Source of the DNA: an uncultured Cryomorphaceae bacterium
GTDB lineage: Bacteria; Bacteroidota; Bacteroidia; Flavobacteriales; Schleiferiaceae
Direction: 5' to 3'
Assembly (NCBI GenBank): GCA_913049845.1
Contig: CAJWZE010000009.1
Location: 1 to 42,944 of the forward strand
Length of the DNA: 42,944 bases
The position numbers and the translations under genes are program-made. The notes under the pieces were generated by a model. That model made no database searches, was not told the origin of the DNA, and saw only the letters and a program-made list of their open reading frames with translations. Shown one piece after another: positions 8,930 to 16,982 of the stretch (position 1 is its first letter; every line of letters starts with the position of its first letter).

Positions 8930-11626
8930 ATGAAACGTATATTTTTATTTGGAGCTTTACTTGTTTCAACGCTCTTATCGGCCCAATACGTAAAATCAAA
9001 TGGTAAGGCCATTGTCGATGGATCTGGGGATACATTGCTTATTCGAGCTATGGGAGTTGGCGGTTGGATGGTTCAGGAAGGCTATATGCTTCAAACCGCT
9101 TCATTCGCGAGTCCACAACACAAGATAAAGGACACTATTGAAGATCTCATCGGCGCAACAGCAACCCAGGCCTTCTACGACGCTTGGCTCGAAAACCACT
9201 TCAATAAGGCAGATGCAGATAGCATGGCGGCTTGGGGTTTCAATACCATTCGAGTTCCTATGCATTATAATCTTTTCACCCTTCCGATTGAACAGGAACC
9301 TGTGCTCGGTCAAAACACTTGGCTCACTAGGGGATTTGACCTGCTGGACTCCGTGGTTACTTGGGCAGAAGATGCAGGATTGTATGTCATATTAGACCTT
9401 CATGCCGCGCCCGGAGGTCAGGGCTATGACCAAGGCATTAGTGATTACGATCCCACTAAGCCTTCGTTGTGGGAAAGTGTCCACAACAGGACAAAGACTG
9501 TTGCGCTTTGGAAAAAGCTGGCGGAGAAGTTTGCCACAGATACGACCATTGCTGGGTATGATTTAATCAATGAACCCAACTGGAATTTGCCGGGTGGGAC
9601 CTTGCTTAGAAATCTTTACGAAGACATAACTGATAGTATAAGAACCGTAGATACCAACCACATTATCTTTATAGAAGGGAATTGGTTCGCAAACACATTT
9701 ACCGGATTGACGCCTCCATGGGACAACAACATGGCCTATTCACCTCATAAGTATTGGTCGCCGGTAAATAGTGTCGCCGACATTCAGTATGGATTGGACC
9801 TAAGGGATGCGTACAACGTGCCCATTTGGTTTGGTGAAACGGGTGAAAACTCCAATGCTTGGTACACGGGTTTAATTACCATAATGGAATCCGAGGGAGT
9901 CGGCTGGGCTTGGTGGCCGTTGAAGAAGGTAGAGACGATTAATGCGCCATTAAGCATTACTAAAAACCTTGGCTACCAGCAGTTATTGAATTATTGGAGC
10001 GGTAGTGCAAGTGCTCCATCGGTGGCGGACGCTACCGCAGCACTCATGCAGCTTGCAACCAATCTTAAAGCTGAGAATTGCACCTACAATAGAGGGGTCA
10101 TCGATGCGATGTTTAGGCAAATTTATGACCCTACGGCATTGCCGTGGAAAGAGCATAATATTCCAGGCGTTGTTCACGCGTCTGAATACGACATGGGTCC
10201 TTTGGGTGTAGCGTATTACGATACAGAATCTATGCAGCTGAATCCTCCGCCTGCATGGAACAGTGGTTGGACCTATAGAAACGATGGGGTAGATGTTCAG
10301 GCATTCTCAGATTTCGTGAATAGTAATGGCTACTGTGTGGGGTTCGTAGATACAGACGATTGGATGCAATACACTGTAGATATTGCGCAAGACAGTGTGT
10401 ACACGATCAAAGTGCGTCAAGGTGCAAACGGTGCTACTGGAGGCAACTTTTACTTTGAAGCGGACGGTGTAAAAGTAACCCCAAATTATTACGCTTCGAA
10501 TACGGGTAGTTGGTCTATTCTGGCAGATAAGGTGATTCCTAATGTCATTCTTTCTTCTGAGGACAATACGCTTCGCTTTGTGGCGAACAGTGGTGGCTTT
10601 AACGTCGCTAGTTTCGAATTTATCGCTACTGGTAGTACTGCATCGCTGGATGCTGAATACGTTGGTTCAGTCACGCACAGCTACACTGAAATAGAGGTCA
10701 AAACGAACAAGCCTTTGGATACGACACAGCTCGGAAATTTTGCCTCTTACTACATCACTATAAACGGAAATCAAGCATCTGTTGTGAATATTGCACCTAG
10801 CCCAAGCAATGTTCGAAATTTCATCTTGACACTGAATCAGAACATGACCTTCTTAGATGAAATGAAGGTTTCTTATTCAGGAACCGCCCTTAAAGCAAAA
10901 GACGGAACTTCTGTAGATCCATTCACTCAGGAATTGGTTGAAAATACATTGCCTACAGTGCACGTTATACCTGGTAAAATAGAAGCAGAAGCATATTCTA
11001 GCATGGACGGAATTTCATTGGAGAACACCTCCGACGTTGGTGGTGGCCAGAACATCGGTTATCTAGACGGTGGCGATTATTTGCTTTATGACATCAAGGT
11101 GTTAAACAATGCTACTTATTCCATTGATTACCGCCACGCTTCACAAAGCAACGGTAAGATTCAATTTGAATTGTACGATACGTCAGGAACTTATCTAAGC
11201 AATATGCCGGAGGTCACACTACCTTCGACCGGTGGATGGCAGACGTGGACAACGACTAGTGGAAATGCTGGTGTGCTGACTACGGGCGATTACATTTTAA
11301 AGCTCAATGTCATTCAAGCCCCGGTGAACATCAATTGGTTTGAGTTTATTCAAGGCATTGGTGTCGAAGAGGAATTGGCCTCAGACTATCTTATGGTTTA
11401 TCCAAATCCTGCGCAGGATGGGTTCAGGCTCGGTGGTATTTGGACTGAAGGAGCCCCACTTCAAATCTATGTGTATGATGAGTCGGGCAAGCTTTGGATT
11501 AAGGAGTCGCTGGCGTATTCTTCTGATCGCGTTATTTCTTCCAAGGAGTTGTCTACGGGTAGTTATTTTGTGACTGTAGTTTCCTCTGGTAGAAGGTTTA
11601 CAGAAAAATTAATGATTGTTCATTGA
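8930..11626 (+). CDS. Secreted GH5 glucanase with CBM6-type modules and T9SS sorting domain
   Basis: 898 residues. Signal peptide MKRIFLFGALLVSTLLSAQ. A GH5 domain (about 20-355) has WGFNTIRVPMHYN, DLHAAPGGQGYDQG, GYDLINEPN with acid/base Glu215, SPHKYWSP, and IWFGETGENSN with nucleophile Glu303; this form resembles exo-beta-1,3-glucanase-like GH5 subfamilies more than cellulases. A CBM6-like module follows at about 425-565 (FVDTDDWMQYTVDIAQDSVY), then a Big/SwmB-like domain (about 570-680), then a second CBM6 (about 683-805; KIEAEAYSSMDGI, IGYLDGGDYLLYDI) and a type A T9SS domain (YPNPAQDGF to the end). It probably trims laminarin or its beta-1,6 branches outside the cell, with the GH16 enzyme. 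The 162 bases upstream hold no obvious -33/-7 pair. The next gene overlaps it by one base. Confidence 0.9.
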   Translation: MKRIFLFGALLVSTLLSAQYVKSNGKAIVDGSGDTLLIRAMGVGGWMVQEGYMLQTASFASPQHKIKDTIEDLIGATATQAFYDAWLENHFNKADADSMAAWGFNTIRVPMHYNLFTLPIEQEPVLGQNTWLTRGFDLLDSVVTWAEDAGLYVILDLHAAPGGQGYDQGISDYDPTKPSLWESVHNRTKTVALWKKLAEKFATDTTIAGYDLINEPNWNLPGGTLLRNLYEDITDSIRTVDTNHIIFIEGNWFANTFTGLTPPWDNNMAYSPHKYWSPVNSVADIQYGLDLRDAYNVPIWFGETGENSNAWYTGLITIMESEGVGWAWWPLKKVETINAPLSITKNLGYQQLLNYWSGSASAPSVADATAALMQLATNLKAENCTYNRGVIDAMFRQIYDPTALPWKEHNIPGVVHASEYDMGPLGVAYYDTESMQLNPPPAWNSGWTYRNDGVDVQAFSDFVNSNGYCVGFVDTDDWMQYTVDIAQDSVYTIKVRQGANGATGGNFYFEADGVKVTPNYYASNTGSWSILADKVIPNVILSSEDNTLRFVANSGGFNVASFEFIATGSTASLDAEYVGSVTHSYTEIEVKTNKPLDTTQLGNFASYYITINGNQASVVNIAPSPSNVRNFILTLNQNMTFLDEMKVSYSGTALKAKDGTSVDPFTQELVENTLPTVHVIPGKIEAEAYSSMDGISLENTSDVGGGQNIGYLDGGDYLLYDIKVLNNATYSIDYRHASQSNGKIQFELYDTSGTYLSNMPEVTLPSTGGWQTWTTTSGNAGVLTTGDYILKLNVIQAPVNINWFEFIQGIGVEEELASDYLMVYPNPAQDGFRLGGIWTEGAPLQIYVYDESGKLWIKESLAYSSDRVISSKELSTGSYFVTVVSSGRRFTEKLMIVH

Positions 11627-12030
11627 TGAGATACATGGTCTTTCTTTTGTCTGTTACAGCTTTATTTGTGAACTGTTCAACGAGGACCCAATGTGTAAAT
11701 TCAGTAATAATATATGAGGGTCTCGAAGGCAATTGGGAGATTTACCAAAGAACGGATACGGTGACTATGTTGCCTACTTTCCTTCAAGGTGAGGATTTAA
11801 TTATTCGAAATGACTCTATCTGTGACGATTTCCAGGGCCTTTGGGAGTACAGGTCGTCAAATAGCGAAAATGGCGGAGAATTCACTTTGGATACTACTAT
11901 CAAAGAAATCATCTTCTTTACCCCAACCTATAGCTTTAGGTGGGATTACATAGTTGTCGATTATGACAATTTGGTTTTCGAGTATAATAACGCCGGTCTC
12001 GACATTCGAGAGCTTTGGCGTCGAAAGTAA
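11626..12030 (+). CDS. Small hypothetical lipoprotein, lipocalin-like
   Basis: 134 residues from ATG 11626, which shares its A with the TGA of the GH5 gene (TGATG), a sign of translational coupling; an upstream TTG at 11623 is less likely. A short signal with ALFVNC makes Cys17 the probable lipidated residue. The rest (LEGNWEIYQRTDTVTMLP, IIRNDSICDDFQGLWEYR, FTPTYSFRWDYIVVDYDNL) has the pattern of small lipocalin-like beta-barrel lipoproteins common in Bacteroidota. I cannot assign a ligand. It ends one base before the convergent M61 gene, with no terminator visible between them. Confidence 0.65.
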   Translation: MRYMVFLLSVTALFVNCSTRTQCVNSVIIYEGLEGNWEIYQRTDTVTMLPTFLQGEDLIIRNDSICDDFQGLWEYRSSNSENGGEFTLDTTIKEIIFFTPTYSFRWDYIVVDYDNLVFEYNNAGLDIRELWRRK

Positions 12031-12031
12031 A

Positions 12032-13906
12032 TTAATTCGAGAACCAAAGCAGTTGTAAGTTTGCTTGGGCGTTTGTCATGTCTTTGGCTTCTCTGATATA
12101 GTGGGTCTTTGAGCCTTCTACCGTTCTAACCGTATATGGGAGTTGAATATTTTGGCCATCGCGTAAGACGCTGATCTCGATGGTCTCACCCGGTTCGAGT
12201 GCCTGCGGTCCAGAGAAAAGTTTGTCGTCTAGAATGCCCACCTTATCACCCGGTTCAAAACCAACAAAATCATCTTTACCAACCTTCTTAATAGTAATTT
12301 TCTGACCAACAATCAACCTACTGCGCTTAACATCGTTATCGTTCACAGGATGTGCAATGAGCGGACCGACATAATTCCTATCGTATTCAATACCTACTTT
12401 TTCTAAGTAGGATTTGATAGGGAGCTTTTCCCGCCCCGTGACGTAACTATCAAAGAACTGCTGGAGATCTGGATGAACGAGTCTTACGAATTCTTCAATA
12501 ATCTTGTCGTCGTTAAAGTTCTTATTGGGACCGTATTTGTCTCGGAGGGTTAGTATGATATCGTGTAAGTCTTTTTCACCTTGGGTCAATTCCATGATGC
12601 GAATATCCAAAAGTGCCCCCATTAAGGCACCTCTTTGGTAGACCTGACCGTATTGCTTTTTATAAGGCTTGTCTAAAACATTTTCACTCATCTCGGTGAA
12701 TGACATTTTCTTCGTTGGGTAACTTGCTGCACTGCGGATCTTTCCTTTTAGAACCTTTGTGAGGTACTCATCTTTGGTGATGACTCCACCTTTGACCTGG
12801 CTGATACCAGCAAAGTACTCTGTGATGCCTTCGTACAACCAAAGATGTTTGCTCATCTTAGGCTCTATATAATTGAAGTTTCCAATTTCTTCGCTGTGTA
12901 GTCCTAGTGGAGTAAGGATGTGGAAAAATTCATGGATACAAACATCGGCCATACCGTCAAGAACAGTCGTGCCGCCAAAATCTGGAAGGTAGTATACAGA
13001 ACTGTTGCCGTGCTCGAGTGCACCGAACCCCTTACCGGCTAATTTTCTGAGAGCCTTAAACACGGTGACGATTTTAATTTCCGAACCGTTGAATAAGCTT
13101 TCAAATTCAGTATGGTCTTTAATGTAAAAAATGAAGGCGTAATTATCCACGGGTAGATCACCCTGCAAGAATGCTTCAATGGCCTTCATACTTGTTTCCA
13201 CTTGCTTGTAGATGTATTCAGAGAGTGCTCTACCATTTTCGGTAAACACGCCAATAGTAACTTTGGCGTCGCCTAGCATAAATGAAGTTGTATCGGGTTT
13301 ACTTACCATTATAGGACAATCCAAAAAATTGTGGTAATCGTGGGCGTAGAAGTTTTGCGTGTTACCGTAGCTATAACTTTCCATGGCACTCAGGCCGAAT
13401 AGACTAGGGCTTTTAGTCACTTCAAGTGATACCGGTAAATCTTCAAGGCCTTCGAAAAATCCAAAGTATCCAGCAGCATTCAACAGAAAGTTTTCGTGCT
13501 CTTGGTTATTGGTACCTGCAGGTTCAAAGACTTTGTTTTTGCGAATTTTTGCGTCAAAGCTGTCTTCTGCCCAATATTCAATTTTGGCAGGCTTGCCTTT
13601 AATGGTATACGTGTTTTTTTTCTTGTAAACTTTGAGCGGTTTATCGGCGCTATTATAGGCTCTGAAATCGTGGATGAATCGAACGTAATCTAAAGTTGCA
13701 TAGGTCCCAGGTATGGTCGCAGGGAAATTGAATCTGTATTTACCGTCAAAGGTTTGACCAAGATTAGTGAGCGATGCGTCGACTGTCACTTTTACACGAT
13801 CGTTTACAACATTGGTGAGGTCAATTTTATAGGTATGAGCGCCAGTTTTTTGGGAGTAGGCGCTAAAGGAACATAGGAGGGCTAAAACAAGAATGGGGTG
13901 TTTCAC
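12032..13906 (-). CDS. M61 (glycyl aminopeptidase-type) metallopeptidase with C-terminal PDZ-like region
   Basis: 624 residues starting at a GTG (13906). This start yields the signal peptide MKHPILVLALLCSFSAYSQ; the frame stays open further up, but the added residues do not look like protein and there is no in-frame ATG there. An N-terminal beta domain (HTYKIDLTNVVNDRVKVTVD) is followed by the zinc motif HEFFH (His325, Glu326, His329) and EGITEYFAG, where Glu359 is the likely third ligand, as in M61 peptidases. The C-terminal part (KITIKKVGKDDFVGFEPGDK, then GPQALEPGETIEISVLRDGQ) is PDZ-like. It is probably a periplasmic or exported peptidase. Its gene is separated from the rhodopsin gene by a terminator, so it is transcribed on its own. 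Family sure; substrate unknown. Confidence 0.88.
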   Translation of the reverse strand: MKHPILVLALLCSFSAYSQKTGAHTYKIDLTNVVNDRVKVTVDASLTNLGQTFDGKYRFNFPATIPGTYATLDYVRFIHDFRAYNSADKPLKVYKKKNTYTIKGKPAKIEYWAEDSFDAKIRKNKVFEPAGTNNQEHENFLLNAAGYFGFFEGLEDLPVSLEVTKSPSLFGLSAMESYSYGNTQNFYAHDYHNFLDCPIMVSKPDTTSFMLGDAKVTIGVFTENGRALSEYIYKQVETSMKAIEAFLQGDLPVDNYAFIFYIKDHTEFESLFNGSEIKIVTVFKALRKLAGKGFGALEHGNSSVYYLPDFGGTTVLDGMADVCIHEFFHILTPLGLHSEEIGNFNYIEPKMSKHLWLYEGITEYFAGISQVKGGVITKDEYLTKVLKGKIRSAASYPTKKMSFTEMSENVLDKPYKKQYGQVYQRGALMGALLDIRIMELTQGEKDLHDIILTLRDKYGPNKNFNDDKIIEEFVRLVHPDLQQFFDSYVTGREKLPIKSYLEKVGIEYDRNYVGPLIAHPVNDNDVKRSRLIVGQKITIKKVGKDDFVGFEPGDKVGILDDKLFSGPQALEPGETIEISVLRDGQNIQLPYTVRTVEGSKTHYIREAKDMTNAQANLQLLWFSN

Positions 13907-13969
13907 GGTCCAGGTATTTGTAACATTAAAGATACACCAACAGGGGTTTAGTAACCATACTAAAAAAGA

Positions 13970-13997
13970 AACCCCCACCGAAGCCGCGGTGGGGGTT
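13970..13997 (-). terminator. Intrinsic terminator of the proteorhodopsin gene
   Basis: An 11-bp perfect stem, AACCCCCACCG (13970-13980) with CGGTGGGGGTT (13987-13997), has a 6-base loop and on the minus strand is followed by TTTCTTTTTT. It lies 22 bases after the rhodopsin stop codon, so the rhodopsin is a single-gene transcript. Confidence 0.92.
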
Positions 13998-14019
13998 CCA
14001 AACACTCTGAAACGTATGA

Positions 14020-14799
14020 TTAAGCCGCCTCTTCTTTCGTGCTAACAGCAAGAGAGTAGATGACAAGACCGAATCCGATTTTGTTAACTGCATCACCAAT
14101 GTTGTAAACAACATCCATGTATGCAGATGCAGCAGCTGAGTCAGAAACTAATTGAATTCCGAACAGACCGCCTGGTGTACCCAACATGTAACCTAATGGG
14201 TAAATTGCCCATCCTACCAAAACGAACCAGAAAAGAATTTTTACTGCTTTCGCTACTGCAGGACCAGCGTTCGATGCCAACTGAGCCACTTCTCCTTTCC
14301 ACACCAAGAATACGATGTAGAAGTAAGCAGCACCAGAGAAAACGCCAAACATAACTGAAGACTCACGATAAACAGTTTCACCGAGGTAACCAGTTACAAG
14401 CATAATTACTGACGCGATAATAAGTTTCCATAGAAGACTCATCTTTGCACCAGCTTTCTTAGTGATTAAGTAGAACTCAACACACATTAGTGGAACAGTG
14501 AGCGTCCAATCAACGTAACGGAAGAAAGTTGGAGATTCTCCAGTTTCGAAGTGGTAACTTCTCATGTAGTAGTAGTGTACGAACGCAATGAACGTAATCA
14601 AACCACTTACCAATAAAGAAGTACGCCATTTTTTATCTACGTTCCACATTTCGAAGAAGAAGAACACAGATGCAGCCATCATAGCCATACAGCCTACGAA
14701 AAACGTAAACGATGTAACGGTTGTGATGTCAGTGTAGGCAGTTAAATCAACTGCCGCGTTGCTAGCACTAACGCTAGCCAATAAATTTGTCAATGACAT
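14020..14799 (-). CDS. Proteorhodopsin, green-type proton pump with carotenoid-fenestration glycine
   Basis: 259 residues, seven helices, retinal protein of the proteorhodopsin family; numbering equals that of the green reference protein up to helix C. Helix C reads RYVDWTLTVPLMCVEFYLI: Asp97 proton acceptor, Thr101, Glu108 donor (DTE, outward proton pump). His75 (AFVHYYYMR) is present, the partner of Asp97. Met105 at the spectral switch predicts green absorption (Gln would be blue). Lys240 in YNIGDAVNKIGFGL is the Schiff-base lysine. In helix E, Gly152 (MFGVFSG) falls where xanthorhodopsin has its antenna-accommodating glycine and the classic green protein has Phe, so a carotenoid antenna may bind. 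It provides light-driven proton motive force in the inner membrane. Divergent from the gene that makes its retinal; terminator follows. Confidence 0.98.
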   Translation of the reverse strand: MSLTNLLASVSASNAAVDLTAYTDITTVTSFTFFVGCMAMMAASVFFFFEMWNVDKKWRTSLLVSGLITFIAFVHYYYMRSYHFETGESPTFFRYVDWTLTVPLMCVEFYLITKKAGAKMSLLWKLIIASVIMLVTGYLGETVYRESSVMFGVFSGAAYFYIVFLVWKGEVAQLASNAGPAVAKAVKILFWFVLVGWAIYPLGYMLGTPGGLFGIQLVSDSAAASAYMDVVYNIGDAVNKIGFGLVIYSLAVSTKEEAA

Positions 14800-15011
14800 G
14801 GTGTATAAAAATTAAAGGTTATAACTACCCCTTAACTATACCCTTCGGAATTTGTTCACAGAATTTTAAAATTGAGTGAAAAAACTCAAAAAAGACCCGC
14901 TTTGCAACATCTGAAGCGATAATTTGACTCTTTTTCGCTTGGTATGGAGAACAAAAAGGCAGATTTTTAGTTTATTAAATTAAAGGGTAGGTCAGACATT
15001 TAATCATTATC
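14800..15011. promoter_or_regulatory. Shared divergent control region of proteorhodopsin and crtY-blh
   Basis: 212 AT-rich bases between the two divergent starts. The clearest element is the inverted repeat TTGAGT (14872-14877) GAAAAA ACTCAA (14884-14889), a perfect 6-bp arm pair that could be an operator or a hairpin in the rhodopsin leader. I find no full TTG-N17-23-TAnnTTTG promoter on either strand. TTGCAACATCTGAAGCGA then TAATTTG on the + strand is a poor partial match. Co-regulation of pump and chromophore synthesis is inferred from the arrangement. Confidence 0.5.
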
Positions 15012-16982
15012 ATGTATACTTTTGGATTCATAGGATTGGGAGCGGCAAATTCATTGCTCTTGTTGCATATGGAAAAAGAAGGCTTGTTGGAGGAATCTGC
15101 AGGTATAGTATTTGACCATAGCTTTAAAGTAGTAAATGATAAAACCTATTGCTTCTGGGCTTATCCAAACGATGATATTGTGAAGGATCTGGGTGCAGAA
15201 ATTAAGCACAGCTGGTCAAGAGTAGTTTCTGGGAACAAAGTAGAACACCTCAAGGGTATGCGTTATTATATGGTAGAGAGTATTGCACTCTACGATAGAA
15301 CCCGAGCATTACTTGAACGCCATCCGAATATCAAGACCTCCAACGAAGAAGTTAGGGAGATTGAGGATCATAATGTCTACATAGATCTTCACACAAATGA
15401 AGGGAGTTACCAAGTCTTAAAAGTCTACGATAGTCGTCCACCACTCATTAACGAGGTCATTGGACAGACCGTGTGGCAAAGCTTTGAAGGATGGAAGGTT
15501 GTCTTTAACAAACCTAAGTTCAATGAGGACACTATGCGTCTCATGGATTTTAACATCCCGCAAAGTGGTTTTACACAGTTTGTATACGTGCTGCCGACAA
15601 GCAAAAACGAGGCTCTAATCGAGCTTACTAGGTTTGGAAACGAATTACTCTCACCAGAACTGTCCAAGGATTTATTGCGTAACTATCTGCTAACCTTTAA
15701 CGGCAATTACAGCATCAATCATATTGAGCGGGGCGTGTTACCTATGTCCCAGAATGCAGAGCAGTACCACCGCAGTACAAAAGTAATTTCAACAGGTGCT
15801 CGTGCGGGTAAGTTGAAAGCTACGACGGGCTACGCATTTAAAAATATGTATGAGCACGGCCGTGAAATTGCAGTCAATGAATCTTTGAATAAATTAACTA
15901 GTCCTTGGTTCGGGTTACCTTCTCGAGGCGGCGGTCGTTTTGCGTTCTATGATTTTGTCTTACTTTTTATATTGAAGTTTAGACCGCAGTGGGGGAAAAG
16001 CATCTTTACGCGCCTCTTCAAATCAAACCCTACATCGGATGTCTTCACATTCTTAGATGAAAAGAGCAGTGTGCGTTGGGAAATAGGCATGTTTGCTCGC
16101 TTGAACAAACGTAAATTTGTTTGGAGTGCTGTGGTTTCTGCGCTTGCTTTCATGTTATCCAAACCTCAGCGTTGGGTGCCGATTGTATTTTCTTTACTGG
16201 CGCTTGCCGTCAACTACTTTGTACCGGGATATGGAACAAATCTCGGTATCGGGTTATTGTTGTTTTTCCTCTTTTTGGTTGGGATTCCTCACGGTGCACT
16301 CGACGGTTTTTCTCATACACGAAATTTAAAGTTACCGGCCTTCATAGCTCGTTATCTAGGTATTATGGCTTTGGTCGTTTTACTTTGGTTGGTTAGTCCA
16401 GTGGCAGGGTTGGTTATTTTCCTAATATATAGCGCATGGCATTTCGGCGAAACAGATCTTATTGAATGGCAGCGTTCAAACGTAGGATTATCTTTCTTAT
16501 GGGGCACTGTGCTTCTAGGAATAGTTCTGCTTTCTCACATTGAGGAAGTAAATATAATGATGAGTTATATGAGTGTTCCTGACTGGCCTCTTCAAAGCGG
16601 AACGGCGACCTCTTTAGTTAATATGCTGCTCTTTTTTGGATTTATGTGTGCCTTCTGGTTTAGATCTGCCGCTTGGGCGCTCTCATTAATTGCCTTAGCA
16701 CTTGGTACGCAGCTGCCTTTGGTGTTGAGTTTTGGAGTGTACTTCGTTTTGCAACACAGCTTGACGGGTTGGAGCCATTTGCGTACGACAGAGAACTGGA
16801 CGCATAGTGGCATGTTTATTAAAGCGTTGCCTTTTACAGCTGGTGCAGTAATTATGTTTTTGATTATGTACCAGTTTGACCGCAGTTCACTTTGGCAGTG
16901 GTCGAGCTACTTTCTCATTTTCTTGAGCGCGTTGAGCCTTCCTCACATTTACTTTATGTCGCGCCTTTACAAAGAAATTTAG
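15012..16982 (+). CDS. Fusion of lycopene beta-cyclase (CrtY) and beta-carotene 15,15'-dioxygenase (Blh)
   Basis: 656 residues in one uninterrupted frame. The N-terminal 340 or so residues are CrtY-like: dinucleotide motif FGFIGLGAAN (Gly8, Gly10, Asn13), SFEGWKVVFNKPKF, LMDFNIPQSGFTQFVYVLPT, LIELTRFG and GKLKATTGYAFKNM. After a linker (about 345-372), the remainder is a polytopic Brp/Blh domain with the conserved histidines GIPHGALDG (His427), AWHFGETD (His477), LQHSLTGWSHL (His582, His589) and LPHIYF (His645). Together these convert lycopene to beta-carotene and cleave it to two retinals at the inner membrane, supplying the divergent proteorhodopsin. Phytoene synthase, desaturase and crtE are not in the window. 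Each half is about the usual length of its free-standing family, so nothing seems lost. It overlaps the next, convergent gene by 4 bases. Confidence 0.95.
   Translation: MYTFGFIGLGAANSLLLLHMEKEGLLEESAGIVFDHSFKVVNDKTYCFWAYPNDDIVKDLGAEIKHSWSRVVSGNKVEHLKGMRYYMVESIALYDRTRALLERHPNIKTSNEEVREIEDHNVYIDLHTNEGSYQVLKVYDSRPPLINEVIGQTVWQSFEGWKVVFNKPKFNEDTMRLMDFNIPQSGFTQFVYVLPTSKNEALIELTRFGNELLSPELSKDLLRNYLLTFNGNYSINHIERGVLPMSQNAEQYHRSTKVISTGARAGKLKATTGYAFKNMYEHGREIAVNESLNKLTSPWFGLPSRGGGRFAFYDFVLLFILKFRPQWGKSIFTRLFKSNPTSDVFTFLDEKSSVRWEIGMFARLNKRKFVWSAVVSALAFMLSKPQRWVPIVFSLLALAVNYFVPGYGTNLGIGLLLFFLFLVGIPHGALDGFSHTRNLKLPAFIARYLGIMALVVLLWLVSPVAGLVIFLIYSAWHFGETDLIEWQRSNVGLSFLWGTVLLGIVLLSHIEEVNIMMSYMSVPDWPLQSGTATSLVNMLLFFGFMCAFWFRSAAWALSLIALALGTQLPLVLSFGVYFVLQHSLTGWSHLRTTENWTHSGMFIKALPFTAGAVIMFLIMYQFDRSSLWQWSSYFLIFLSALSLPHIYFMSRLYKEI

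Noticed and set aside
13907-14005. N-terminal extension of the M61 peptidase
   Set aside because: The extra residues come from the terminator region and hide the signal peptide; GTG 13906 is the sensible start.
14933-14970. TTG...TAATTTG as a promoter in the rhodopsin/crtY-blh gap
   Set aside because: Spacing is 15 bases and the -7 box is incomplete, so it does not meet the flavobacterial consensus.
15012-16982. CrtY-Blh as two genes artificially joined by a sequencing error
   Set aside because: The frame is continuous through a plausible linker with normal codon use and no near-frameshift homopolymer that I can see; kept as a fusion, with read checking advised in the finding.
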